Notes: generated from the letters alone by a model not told the origin. A stretch of DNA of 5,710 bases from Spirochaetia bacterium (GCA_025997875.1 BNVE01000182.1:1-5710), one strand, 5' to 3'. Shown: positions 1-5,710, counted from the stretch's first letter. Made by a program: numbers and translations.

Positions 1-780
1 GCCATGACCAAAGCCCCGGAACGTTATGGTTTTGATCTGCCCCTCAGCAAAAACGCTGTCAAATCACGGGAATGGCTGATGTATTTTATGCGGACCAACG
101 GCGCCGATTTTTTGGATGACAACGGCAAGGCACATTTTAATACCCCGGAAGCGATTGAGACTGTCAGATTCCTTTCGGATTTGGTTAAGAAGACCGGGCG
201 TCAGGCGATGATCAACTATTCTGAAGACGATACGATTGATAATTTTGCCAAGGGGAATGTCGGTTTTATTTTCTGTGCGGGTACTCTAATTACCCGGATT
301 GTGGCAATCGATCCATCCCTGCTTGATAAGATAGCGATCATTGATACTCCCACTAAAAAACTTGCTCCGGTGGACGGCGCCGGTTTGGTGGGTATTGGTA
401 AATTTAAAGGGCGGCCATATTCCGATGAGACAAATGCTTTCCTGAAATTCCTTTTGAGGGAAGATATCTACCGGGAATTCCTTCTCTCCATGCCCAATAT
501 GGTTCCGATTACTGTGGAAGGCGCCAATGATGAGCAGTTCTGGAGTCATCCCACGGTAGCCCCTTATAGGAATTTCTATCAACTCTGGACTGAAGGCGCT
601 ATGACCGGCAGGCGAGTAGGTATGGAATACGGTCCGAATGTATGGACCAGTTTTGCCATGCCCGGTTCCCCCATCGAAGATATGTTCCAGTCTATATTGA
701 TTGATAATGTACCGGTGGAAAGTGCTGTTAAAACAGTTCATGACAAGATTACTGATAACCTTGCGGCTGCCGGACTCTGA
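1..780 (+). CDS. ABC transporter sugar-binding protein, 3' part (5' end outside window)
   Basis: Extracellular solute-binding protein of the family 1 type (UgpB/MalE-like, COG1653), the substrate-capturing part of a carbohydrate ABC importer. In the periplasm or as a surface lipoprotein it would deliver ligand to the two permeases encoded next. The reading frame is open at base 1, and 259 residues are visible of the roughly 400-450 usual for the family, so the signal peptide and N-terminal lobe are missing. Family hallmarks are a YGFDLPL stretch (visible residues 9-15), a GKAHFNTPEAIETVRFL segment near residue 40, FAKGNVGFIF near residue 82 (the usual 'F..G..AM' strand), and a C-terminal helix pair ending in DKITDNLAAAGL. 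The ATG at base 4 has no visible ribosome binding site and falls inside the domain, so it is not the start. The ligand cannot be read from this sequence. Confidence in the family is high; ligand is unknown. Confidence 0.93.
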   Translation, partial: AMTKAPERYGFDLPLSKNAVKSREWLMYFMRTNGADFLDDNGKAHFNTPEAIETVRFLSDLVKKTGRQAMINYSEDDTIDNFAKGNVGFIFCAGTLITRIVAIDPSLLDKIAIIDTPTKKLAPVDGAGLVGIGKFKGRPYSDETNAFLKFLLREDIYREFLLSMPNMVPITVEGANDEQFWSHPTVAPYRNFYQLWTEGAMTGRRVGMEYGPNVWTSFAMPGSPIEDMFQSILIDNVPVESAVKTVHDKITDNLAAAGL

Positions 781-796
781 CGATTAGCGATTGTGT

Positions 797-833
797 TGTG
801 GCGGGGGATTCGTCCCTCGCCGTATATTTTATT
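797..833 (+). terminator. Intercistronic stem-loop with UUCG loop; likely partial terminator or mRNA stabiliser
   Basis: Bases 800-808 (GGCGGGGGA) pair with 813-821 (TCCCTCGCC), giving a 9-bp stem with one G-U wobble (804/817) around a TTCG tetraloop at 809-812. Weaker pairs (797-799 with 822-824) can extend it. It is followed by GTATATTTTATT, which has 8 T in 12 bases but is broken by A's, so it is a poor intrinsic terminator. Hairpins in this position, between a binding-protein gene and its permease genes, are known (for example malE-malF) to raise binding-protein mRNA over permease mRNA by blocking 3' decay or by partial termination. The structure is seen directly; the role is inferred. 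Confidence 0.7.
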
Positions 834-862
834 AAAACATGACCCTTTAATTTTTCCAAGGT

Positions 863-867
863 AAGGA
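863..867 (+). promoter_or_regulatory. Ribosome binding site of the first permease gene
   Basis: AAGGA lies 6 bases before the ATG at 874 and supports that start. It is weaker than the GGAGG sites of the other genes in this window. Together with the upstream hairpin this fits lower expression of the permeases than of the binding protein. Confidence 0.6.
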
Positions 868-873
868 AATTGT

Positions 874-1794
874 ATGAAAGAAACTAAGAAGCTTAGTATT
901 CCTGGTTTGTTAGATCGGCATTTTGGAACCCTTTCCATGGTGCCCGCCATGCTGGGTCTGGCCTGTGTATTAGTGTATCCTGTCATTGTGGGTGTTTATT
1001 GGAGTTTTACCAACATGAGTATACTCCGGAATACCAGCAAGTTTGTCGGGTTACAGAATTATATTACCCTGTTTAAAACCGATGAATTGTGGATTTCCAT
1101 GCGGAACGGTCTTGTGTACACAGCTGCTACGATTTGTATTCAGATTATATGGGGTGTTGGACTGGCCTTGCTTCTGGATCGCTGTTTAAGCGCAAAGGTT
1201 TCCCGGGCTTTTAGGCTTATTTTTATGATTCCCTGGACTTTTCCGGTAATTGTTACCGTTTTGGTATGGGGCTGGCTCTACAGTGATCAGGGTATTATTT
1301 CCACGATGTTGTTTCAAAATAATTTAATTTCTGAGCCCATGTCCTATCTTGCTTCAAAAGCCACGGCTTTGCCGGCGGTTATATTTGTTCATTCCTGGAC
1401 AGGGGTACCGCTCATGATGATGTCAACCCTGGCGGGGCTTCAGACAATCCCTCAGGATGAATATGATGTCGCACGGATTGAAGGGGCTTCTCCCCTTCAG
1501 GTACTCCGTTTTGTCATTATGCCAAATGTTAGTCGTATTTTACAGGTTATCATCGTTCTGCGCTGTGTCTGGATATTCAATAATTTCAATCTGATATTCC
1601 TTCTCACCGGCGGCGGACCGGGGGTATCAACCCAGAATCTTCCGATTATTGCTTACCGGTATGGCTGGCAGACCTTTGAAATGGGTAAGTCTTCGGCGGT
1701 GTCGGTAATTATGCTTATATTGTTGGTGATTATGTTCTGTGTTTATCAGCTTGTGAACAAAAAAGTTAAGGGAGGCGACGACGATGCGTTCTGA
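874..1794 (+). CDS. Sugar ABC transporter permease, MalF/UgpA type
   Basis: Inner-membrane permease of a carbohydrate ABC importer (binding-protein-dependent transport family, COG1175), which would form a heterodimer with the next gene's product. It has 306 residues, normal for the family. Six hydrophobic segments are visible at about 22-44, 80-101, 114-135, 165-187, 222-245 and 273-293. The cytoplasmic EAA loop that docks the ATPase lies at about residues 194-217 (EYDVARIEGAS followed by ...FVIMP), with the invariant Gly at 204. The LTGGGPG motif at 244-250 is typical of MalF-type subunits. The start at 874 is backed by AAGGA 6 bases upstream and gives a short charged N-terminus before the first membrane segment. 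The gene overlaps the next by 11 bases, so the two are probably translationally coupled. No ATPase gene is present in the window. Transported substrate not determinable. Confidence 0.95.
   Translation: MKETKKLSIPGLLDRHFGTLSMVPAMLGLACVLVYPVIVGVYWSFTNMSILRNTSKFVGLQNYITLFKTDELWISMRNGLVYTAATICIQIIWGVGLALLLDRCLSAKVSRAFRLIFMIPWTFPVIVTVLVWGWLYSDQGIISTMLFQNNLISEPMSYLASKATALPAVIFVHSWTGVPLMMMSTLAGLQTIPQDEYDVARIEGASPLQVLRFVIMPNVSRILQVIIVLRCVWIFNNFNLIFLLTGGGPGVSTQNLPIIAYRYGWQTFEMGKSSAVSVIMLILLVIMFCVYQLVNKKVKGGDDDAF
1771..1775 (+). promoter_or_regulatory. Ribosome binding site of the second permease gene, inside the first
   Basis: GGAGG sits 8 bases before the ATG at 1784 and within the last codons of the preceding permease gene. 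It fixes the start of the second permease and explains the 11-base overlap; the Gly-Gly and acidic tail of the first permease (KGGDDDAF) is partly dictated by this site. Confidence 0.85.
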
Positions 1795-2653
1795 TTTTGC
1801 TTTCGCTAAACAGAAAAGGCAAACAGGGCTAGTAGTAGGAAGGACATTCCTTATTATTTTTCTTGCACTCTTTACCTTCCTGGCAGTATTCCCCCTCTTC
1901 TGGCTCATTTCAACTTCCCTCCGTACCGGGATGGATGTATACAGTCCTCATTTGTTTCCCGAAAAGGTGATGTTTGACAGTTATGAATACATTTTGAAAC
2001 ATTCGCCATTCATTATCTGGTTCAAAAACAGTGTGGTTGTATCACTGATTTCAACCCTGGCTTCGGTGATCGTGGCGTCTCTGGCGGCGTATAGTATGTC
2101 GCGGTTTGTAACTCCCTGGAAAAAATTTATTTCCAAATCCATTTTGATGGCCTATATGTTTCCGGGGGTGCTGCTGCTGCTGCCGCTCTTTGTACTGTTT
2201 GTAAAGATCCAACTGTTGGATAAGCAGCTGGGATTAATAATTGCTTACAGTATGTCAAATCTTCCTTTTGCCATGTGGCTTCTTATCGCGTATTTTGACA
2301 CCATCCCAAAGGATCTGGATGAGGCGGCCAAGATTGACGGGGCAAATAACAACTTTATATTCTGGCGGATGATTATGCCCATAGCCGCCCCCGGGTTGGC
2401 GACATCGGCGATATTTGTATTCATCAATGCCTGGAATGAATTTGTGCTTGCCCTGGTACTGATTAACAGTGATGTCAACAAAACCCTTCCCGTAGGATTA
2501 TACGCCACCATGGGGGGAAAGGCCGGTGAATGGGTGTTCTGGGATGACCGGATGGCAAACTCAGCCATGGTGATATTGCCCATGCTTATCGTGTTTTTTG
2601 CATTAAACAAATATATTACCAAGGGATTAACCGCCGGCGCCCTTAAAGGGTAG
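1784..2653 (+). CDS. Sugar ABC transporter permease, MalG/UgpE type
   Basis: Second inner-membrane permease (COG0395 type) of the same importer. At 289 residues it is close to the usual 275-300. Hydrophobic segments lie at about 20-44, 82-104, 118-141, 150-171, 203-227 and 258-277. The EAA loop is well conserved at residues 179-199 (DEAAKIDGANN followed by ...WRMIMP), and the C-terminus KYITKGLTAGALKG is the classic MalG-type ending, which in this family reaches towards the ATPase. NAWNEF at 215-220 is also a family signature. The start at 1784 follows GGAGG by 8 bases and overlaps the end of the first permease. The stop is followed after 22 bases by the flavoenzyme gene, so co-transcription is likely. 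The ATPase partner must be encoded elsewhere, as with shared MsmX/MsiK-type ATPases. Confidence 0.95.
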   Translation: MRSDFAFAKQKRQTGLVVGRTFLIIFLALFTFLAVFPLFWLISTSLRTGMDVYSPHLFPEKVMFDSYEYILKHSPFIIWFKNSVVVSLISTLASVIVASLAAYSMSRFVTPWKKFISKSILMAYMFPGVLLLLPLFVLFVKIQLLDKQLGLIIAYSMSNLPFAMWLLIAYFDTIPKDLDEAAKIDGANNNFIFWRMIMPIAAPGLATSAIFVFINAWNEFVLALVLINSDVNKTLPVGLYATMGGKAGEWVFWDDRMANSAMVILPMLIVFFALNKYITKGLTAGALKG

Positions 2654-2665
2654 TGCGGTATAAAC

Positions 2666-2670
2666 GGAGG
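2666..2670 (+). promoter_or_regulatory. Ribosome binding site of the FAD oxidoreductase gene
   Basis: GGAGG, 5 bases before the ATG at 2676, selects this start over the in-frame ATG five codons later (2691). The site lies in the 22-base gap after the second permease, where no terminator or promoter is seen. Confidence 0.8.
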
Positions 2671-2675
2671 ACAAA

Positions 2676-4076
2676 ATGGATTATGTAACTATGCAAAACA
2701 AAAAGATCCCCATCGTCGCCGATGTGGATGTATTTGTCGCCGGCGGTGGATGCGCCGGTGTGGGCGCCGGAATTGCCGCCGCGCGGATCGGCGCCAAAGT
2801 ATTGGTGGCCGAACGGATGTTCTATTTGGGCGGCATGATGACCGGCGGCCTCATGAGCAAGATCGCCATCGGCGAAGTGAATCATGGACTGGGGGAGGAG
2901 CTGATCAAGCGCCTTGACGTGTATCAGCATTCCAATTGGCTTGCCAGCAGATCCGAAGTGCCCATTGATCCAGAGGTGACTAAATTCATGCTGGACAAAA
3001 TGGTAATCGAGGAGGCAGGTGCAGAAGTATTGTTCGGAACCACTATCACCGATGTTATTTCCGATGGCAGAAGCATTAGGACGGTTGTCATCGACAGTGT
3101 AAACGGATTGGAAGCAGTCCGGGCTAAGTATTTTATCGACTGTACCGGTGACGGGCAGCTTGGTTTTAAGGCCGGGGCATCCTATGTGGTGGGCAACGAT
3201 CAAGGCTACAGTTCTTCACCGACACTGATGTTCCGTATCGCCAATGTGGATATAGAAAAACTGATCTCGGAAATGGACGCCCGTCCTGAACTCCGCGAGT
3301 CCGTTAAGAACACCTACACAAATCATAAAATATCCCCCAAACAGAATCGGGAAAATATTGCCCACGACAAGTATGCACACTTTGCGGATTTTGTTCCCTA
3401 CATTCAGCAGAAGGCAAAGGAAAACCCCGGCATGTTTACCCAGTGGGAACTGGACATGATGCTCCAGCGGGGGCTTATTTTTATGAATCAGCCCCAGGGC
3501 ACTCATGTGCTGGTTAATTCCACCAGGATTCCCTACTTTAAAGGAAATGATAACAAGGAATTGACCAGTGCCTATATTTCCGGCAGGAAACAGGTGGAGG
3601 CTACTTTCCGGTTTATGAAAGCCTTTGTTCCGGGTTTTGAAAAATCCTTTATCATGGATACCGGAAGCCTATTGGGTATCCGCGAATCCCGGCGGATCAC
3701 CGGGGACTATATCTTTACCGATAAGGATGTGGTGTCATATCAGAAATTTGATGATGCAGTGGTGAGCAACCAAGGGGGCATAGAAATTCATGCTACCGAT
3801 GGTCATGAAACGGATATTCAGGAACTTAAAAAAAATGACCACTACAATGTGCCCTATCGCAGTATCATTGCCAAAGATTTTGATAACCTCTATATGGCAG
3901 GCCGCTGTTTCAGTGCGAACCATCCGGCTTTGTCGGCAGCCCGGAATATTTCCTATTGTATGGCCTTGGGCCAAGCCGCAGGAACTGCCGGATCCCAGCT
4001 GGTTAAAGCGGGAAAACAGAATGTCCGGGACATTGATATAAAGGAATTGCAGCAAAAACTGGTTTCCATCATTTAA
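2676..4076 (+). CDS. FAD-dependent oxidoreductase (FAD_oxidored family), substrate unknown
   Basis: Flavoprotein of the FAD_oxidored type, probably cytoplasmic since no signal peptide or membrane segment is seen. Its 466 residues match the usual single-domain size of the family. The N-terminal Rossmann fold begins near residue 17, with the dinucleotide-binding glycine cluster GGGCAGVGAG at 23-32 and Glu46 ending the second strand (VLVAER), where it would bind the adenosine ribose. The segment FYLGGMMTGGLMSK (49-62) follows as is typical, FIDCTGDG at 153-160 is a second FAD contact strand, GIRESRRITGDY at 334-345 is a family signature, and the C-terminal NLYMAGRCFSANHPALSAARN (405-425) closes the FAD site. 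Members are sometimes labelled xanthan lyase or glucose-inhibited division A-like in databases, without support for such roles. Its place behind a sugar importer suggests oxidation of the imported sugar, polyol or a derivative; this is inference. It ends only 9 bases from the convergent isomerase gene. Confidence 0.9.
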   Translation: MDYVTMQNKKIPIVADVDVFVAGGGCAGVGAGIAAARIGAKVLVAERMFYLGGMMTGGLMSKIAIGEVNHGLGEELIKRLDVYQHSNWLASRSEVPIDPEVTKFMLDKMVIEEAGAEVLFGTTITDVISDGRSIRTVVIDSVNGLEAVRAKYFIDCTGDGQLGFKAGASYVVGNDQGYSSSPTLMFRIANVDIEKLISEMDARPELRESVKNTYTNHKISPKQNRENIAHDKYAHFADFVPYIQQKAKENPGMFTQWELDMMLQRGLIFMNQPQGTHVLVNSTRIPYFKGNDNKELTSAYISGRKQVEATFRFMKAFVPGFEKSFIMDTGSLLGIRESRRITGDYIFTDKDVVSYQKFDDAVVSNQGGIEIHATDGHETDIQELKKNDHYNVPYRSIIAKDFDNLYMAGRCFSANHPALSAARNISYCMALGQAAGTAGSQLVKAGKQNVRDIDIKELQQKLVSII

Positions 4077-4085
4077 CGGAAAGGC

Positions 4086-4544
4086 CTACTTAAAATTTTC
4101 TTTCTCGATATTGCCGATCTCCGCCACTTTTGGCGTCGATGATCCATCCTTAAATTCCAGGCCTACCCAGTCGGCCAGTATGGCCTTGGCAAGTTCCGCG
4201 CCGATCACCCGTTCGCCAAAGCAGGCTACGTTGCCCTTATTGCTCAGCACCGAGCGCCGGGCGGAAAAGATGTCGTGGCATACCGCAGCGCGGATACCCT
4301 TGAACTTGTTTGCCGACATGCACATCCCGATCCCGGTACCGCAGATAAGGACCCCCCGCTTTTCGTATTTTGATTCGATGATTTTTTTGCAGACCTTCGC
4401 CGCCACCAATGGATAGGCGGTTTTGTCATCACAATTCGATACACCCACATCCTCAACGGCGATGTTCATTTCTTCCAGAAGCTTTTTAAAGCTGTTCTTT
4501 AAATTGACCGCCGCTTCGTCACAACCGATTACGATATCTCTCAT
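4086..4544 (-). CDS. RpiB/LacAB-family sugar-phosphate isomerase, probably tetrulose-phosphate type
   Basis: Aldose-ketose phosphate isomerase of the RpiB/LacA/LacB fold; 152 residues, normal length. Compared with E. coli RpiB (recalled, aligning with a constant +2 offset after the first loop), the catalytic Cys is kept (C68 in ICGTGIG, 67-73) with its Thr70 and the anion-hole glycines, as is the ANKFKGIRAA stretch (78-87). However, His10 is Glu10 (GCDEA), the ring-opening His99 is Ser101 (LSNKGN), and the phosphate-binding Arg133 and Arg137 are Ser135 and Lys139. HD at 90-91 and FSARRSVLSN resemble the erythrulose/erythrose 4-phosphate isomerases (EryI/DerI type). A ribose 5-phosphate role is therefore unlikely. 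It follows dhaL by 11 bases, with an AAGGAG site (4551-4556 on the plus strand) overlapping the dhaL stop codon, so the two are coupled. The stop is TAG. Family sure; exact substrate inferred. Confidence 0.93.
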   Translation of the reverse strand: MRDIVIGCDEAAVNLKNSFKKLLEEMNIAVEDVGVSNCDDKTAYPLVAAKVCKKIIESKYEKRGVLICGTGIGMCMSANKFKGIRAAVCHDIFSARRSVLSNKGNVACFGERVIGAELAKAILADWVGLEFKDGSSTPKVAEIGNIEKENFK

Positions 4545-4550
4545 GATGCT

Positions 4551-4556
4551 CTCCTT
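4551..4556 (-). promoter_or_regulatory. Ribosome binding site of the isomerase gene, overlapping the dhaL stop
   Basis: Read on the minus strand, AAGGAG ends 6 bases before the ATG at 4544-4542 and shares a base with the TAA stop of dhaL (4558-4556). This arrangement supports both the isomerase start and translational coupling to dhaL. Confidence 0.75.
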
Positions 4557-5212
4557 TATAAAAGTTCCAGAATGCCGTCGGCCATAGCGGTGAGGATGAG
4601 TTTGCAGGAGGTGGCCCCCGCGTCATACACACCCTTTGACCGCTCCCCAAGCCGGGCGGACCGGCCGAACTTTGCTTCCAGTTCCTTTGTTGATTCCCAG
4701 CCTTCTTCGGCTGCTTTCTTTAATTCTTCCAATGCGGCGGCAAGATTCGACTCGTTAAGATCCGTTTGCTTTTCCGCAGCCTTGTCCATCACATCGCAGA
4801 CCGGGGCCAGGGTGTCCACCAGGGTCTTGTCCCCAGGGCGGGCTTCCACAATATCGTAAAGCGCAAGGAGCCCGGAGCGGAGCATGGCCGCCAGTTCCGA
4901 TGTACCGATTTCTGTGTGCTCCGCGCCGGTCTCGGCCATCTGGGTAAAGATCGTCCCGTAGATAGGGCCCATGGAGCCGCCTATTTTGCTGAACAAAAGG
5001 GTCCCCAGCTCATCCAGGCCCTCAGTAAAACTGATGTCCTTAGCAGCAATACTGTCGGCAAACATGGTAAAGCCCTTGTTCATGTTCATGCCGTGATCCC
5101 CGTCGCCGATAAGGCCGTCCACTTCACTCAGGTAGTCCTTGTTCTGCTGCACCGCCAGTACGATCTTTTCCAGTACCGGCTTCCCGTCTTTATTCTTGAA
5201 TACCGCCGCCAT
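4556..5212 (-). CDS. dhaL: DhaL-type nucleotide-binding subunit of a dihydroxyacetone-family kinase
   Basis: Helical DhaL (DAK2) subunit, which holds the adenine nucleotide and transfers phosphate to the ketose bound by DhaK. It has 218 residues, against 210 in E. coli DhaL. The Mg-nucleotide motif is intact: Asp32, Asp37 and Asp39 in VDGLIGDGDHGMNM (31-44), matching E. coli Asp30, Asp35 and Asp37. GGSMGPIYG (78-86) is the phosphate-cap glycine loop, PGDKTLVDTLAP (126-137) and GRSARLGERSKGVYDAGATS (183-202) are the two other family blocks. The start at 5212 has GGAGGG 4 bases upstream. The gene sits 22 bases after dhaK and 11 before the isomerase. It is a stand-alone subunit rather than the C-terminal half of a fused ATP-dependent kinase. 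Whether its phosphate donor is ATP or a PTS protein (DhaM) cannot be decided here, and the kinase substrate could be dihydroxyacetone, erythrulose or apulose. Confidence 0.95.
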   Translation of the reverse strand: MAAVFKNKDGKPVLEKIVLAVQQNKDYLSEVDGLIGDGDHGMNMNKGFTMFADSIAAKDISFTEGLDELGTLLFSKIGGSMGPIYGTIFTQMAETGAEHTEIGTSELAAMLRSGLLALYDIVEARPGDKTLVDTLAPVCDVMDKAAEKQTDLNESNLAAALEELKKAAEEGWESTKELEAKFGRSARLGERSKGVYDAGATSCKLILTAMADGILELL

Positions 5213-5216
5213 GAGT

Positions 5217-5222
5217 CCCTCC
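5217..5222 (-). promoter_or_regulatory. Ribosome binding site of dhaL
   Basis: Minus-strand GGAGGG lies 4 bases before the ATG at 5212-5210, in the 22-base gap after the dhaK stop. It fixes the dhaL start. No terminator is visible in this gap. Confidence 0.75.
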
Positions 5223-5234
5223 TACCGTGTCACC

Positions 5235-5710
5235 TTACCGCTGTTTCAAACCCATGCTGTAGCAGGGCATGTCGATCAGGGTTTTGAGTTCGTCGTCAAG
5301 CTTCATTACCGTCAGGGTAGCGCCCATCATCTCCAGGGAGGTAAAGTAATTCCCCACGTAGGAACGGTGTATCCTGATACCCTGTGCGGTCAGTATCTTT
5401 TCGATCTCATCGTAGAGTACGTAGAGTTCCATCACCGGGGTGGCACCCAGGCCGGAAACCAGTACCACCGTTTCGTCCCCTGCCTTAAAGGGATAATCGC
5501 TTACCACTACGTCGACCATACGTTTCGCCATGTCCGCGGCGCTTTGCAGGGGGCAGACTTCGATCCCCGGTTCCCCATGATGGCCGATACCTACTTCCAT
5601 GGTCCCGTCCTTGATCTGGAAATTGGGATGCCCCACCGCAGGAAGGGTGCAGGGGGTAAGGCCGATCCCTACGCTGCGGGTATTGTCGATGGCCTTTTGC
5701 GCCGCGGTGA
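5235..5710 (-). CDS. dhaK: DhaK-type ketose-binding kinase subunit, C-terminal part (5' end outside window)
   Basis: C-terminal 157 residues of a DhaK (DAK1) subunit; the frame is open at the window edge, where the first visible residues are TAAQKAIDNTRSVG. DhaK binds a short ketone sugar through a covalent hemiaminal to a His. That His is present at visible residue 44 (codon 5579-5577) in the motif GIGHHGEPG, equivalent to His218 of E. coli DhaK. Upstream, GIGLTPCTLPAVGHPNF matches the family's 'G.AL..CT.P..G.P.F' block; downstream, LVSGLGATPVMELYVLYDEI and VGNYFTSLEMMGATLTVMKL are typical DAK1 segments. The protein ends DMPCYSMGLKQR with a TAA stop at 5237-5235, so it is not fused to DhaL. 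The part with the other catalytic and substrate-contact residues lies outside the window, so substrate cannot be read. A GTG at 5636 is an internal Val codon, not the start. Linkage to an unusual RpiB-type isomerase favours erythrulose or a similar tetrulose over dihydroxyacetone. Confidence 0.95.
   Translation of the reverse strand, partial: TAAQKAIDNTRSVGIGLTPCTLPAVGHPNFQIKDGTMEVGIGHHGEPGIEVCPLQSAADMAKRMVDVVVSDYPFKAGDETVVLVSGLGATPVMELYVLYDEIEKILTAQGIRIHRSYVGNYFTSLEMMGATLTVMKLDDELKTLIDMPCYSMGLKQR

Noticed and set aside
823..828. TATATT as a -10 box of an internal promoter before the permease genes
   Set aside because: No -35-like hexamer lies at 16-19 bases upstream; that position is occupied by the G-rich hairpin arm, and the nearest TTGTGG is 21 bases away.
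2171..2182. Four tandem CTG codons as a phase-variable microsatellite
   Set aside because: A triplet unit cannot shift the frame, and the Leu run simply lies in the third membrane segment of the permease.
2643..3203. 186-codon minus-strand open frame opposite the start of the FAD oxidoreductase
   Set aside because: It is antisense to clear Rossmann-fold coding sequence, has no recognisable domain and no supporting ribosome binding site; it is a by-product of GC-rich codon patterns.
3735..4055. 106-codon minus-strand open frame near the convergent junction
   Set aside because: It lies opposite the conserved C-terminal FAD-binding segment of the oxidoreductase and shows no family features.
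4122..4135. Inverted repeat CGCCA-CTTT-TGGCG near the junction, as a possible bidirectional terminator
   Set aside because: The stem is only 5 bp, lies inside isomerase coding sequence and has no T-run after it on either strand.
4766..5287. 173-codon plus-strand open frame opposite dhaL
   Set aside because: The minus-strand DhaL reading has complete family motifs across this stretch, while the plus-strand product is low-complexity and His/Arg/Val-rich without domain features.
5634..5636. GTG as the start of a short DhaK-like gene
   Set aside because: The frame continues upstream to the window edge through conserved DhaK sequence (GIGLTPCTLPA), so this GTG is an internal Val codon.

Overview
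The window holds seven protein-coding genes in two convergent blocks and no RNA genes, insertion sequences or CRISPR. Codon use is mixed and GC is intermediate, genes are tightly packed, and ribosome binding sites are strong GGAGG types. The sugar ABC transporter has no ATPase gene beside it. This fits a bacterium with a moderate-GC genome, such as a treponeme-like spirochaete or a Firmicute, many of which share one sugar ATPase among several importers. The sequence alone does not settle the organism.

Plus strand, 1-4076: the 3' part of a sugar-type (family 1) solute-binding protein, a 93-base gap with a strong UUCG-loop hairpin, a MalF-type permease, a MalG-type permease overlapping it by 11 bases, and an FAD-dependent oxidoreductase of the FAD_oxidored type 22 bases further on. 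These look like one transcription unit: a carbohydrate or polyol importer plus a flavoenzyme that may act on the imported compound. The promoter and the start of the binding protein lie upstream of the window.

Minus strand, 5710-4086: the C-terminal part of a DhaK-type kinase subunit, then DhaL, then an RpiB-family sugar-phosphate isomerase, with gaps of 22 and 11 bases. DhaK forms a covalent hemiaminal with a small ketose and DhaL carries the nucleotide. The isomerase lacks the residues that RpiB uses to open the ribose ring and to bind its 5-phosphate, but keeps the catalytic Cys and the anion hole. The trio therefore reads best as phosphorylation and isomerisation of a short ketose such as erythrulose (giving erythrose 4-phosphate) rather than plain dihydroxyacetone or ribose metabolism.

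The two blocks meet tail to tail with only 9 bases between stop codons (4077-4085). If they serve one pathway, a polyol or glycoside would be imported, oxidised to a ketose, phosphorylated by DhaK/DhaL and isomerised into the pentose phosphate pool. That link is inference from proximity.
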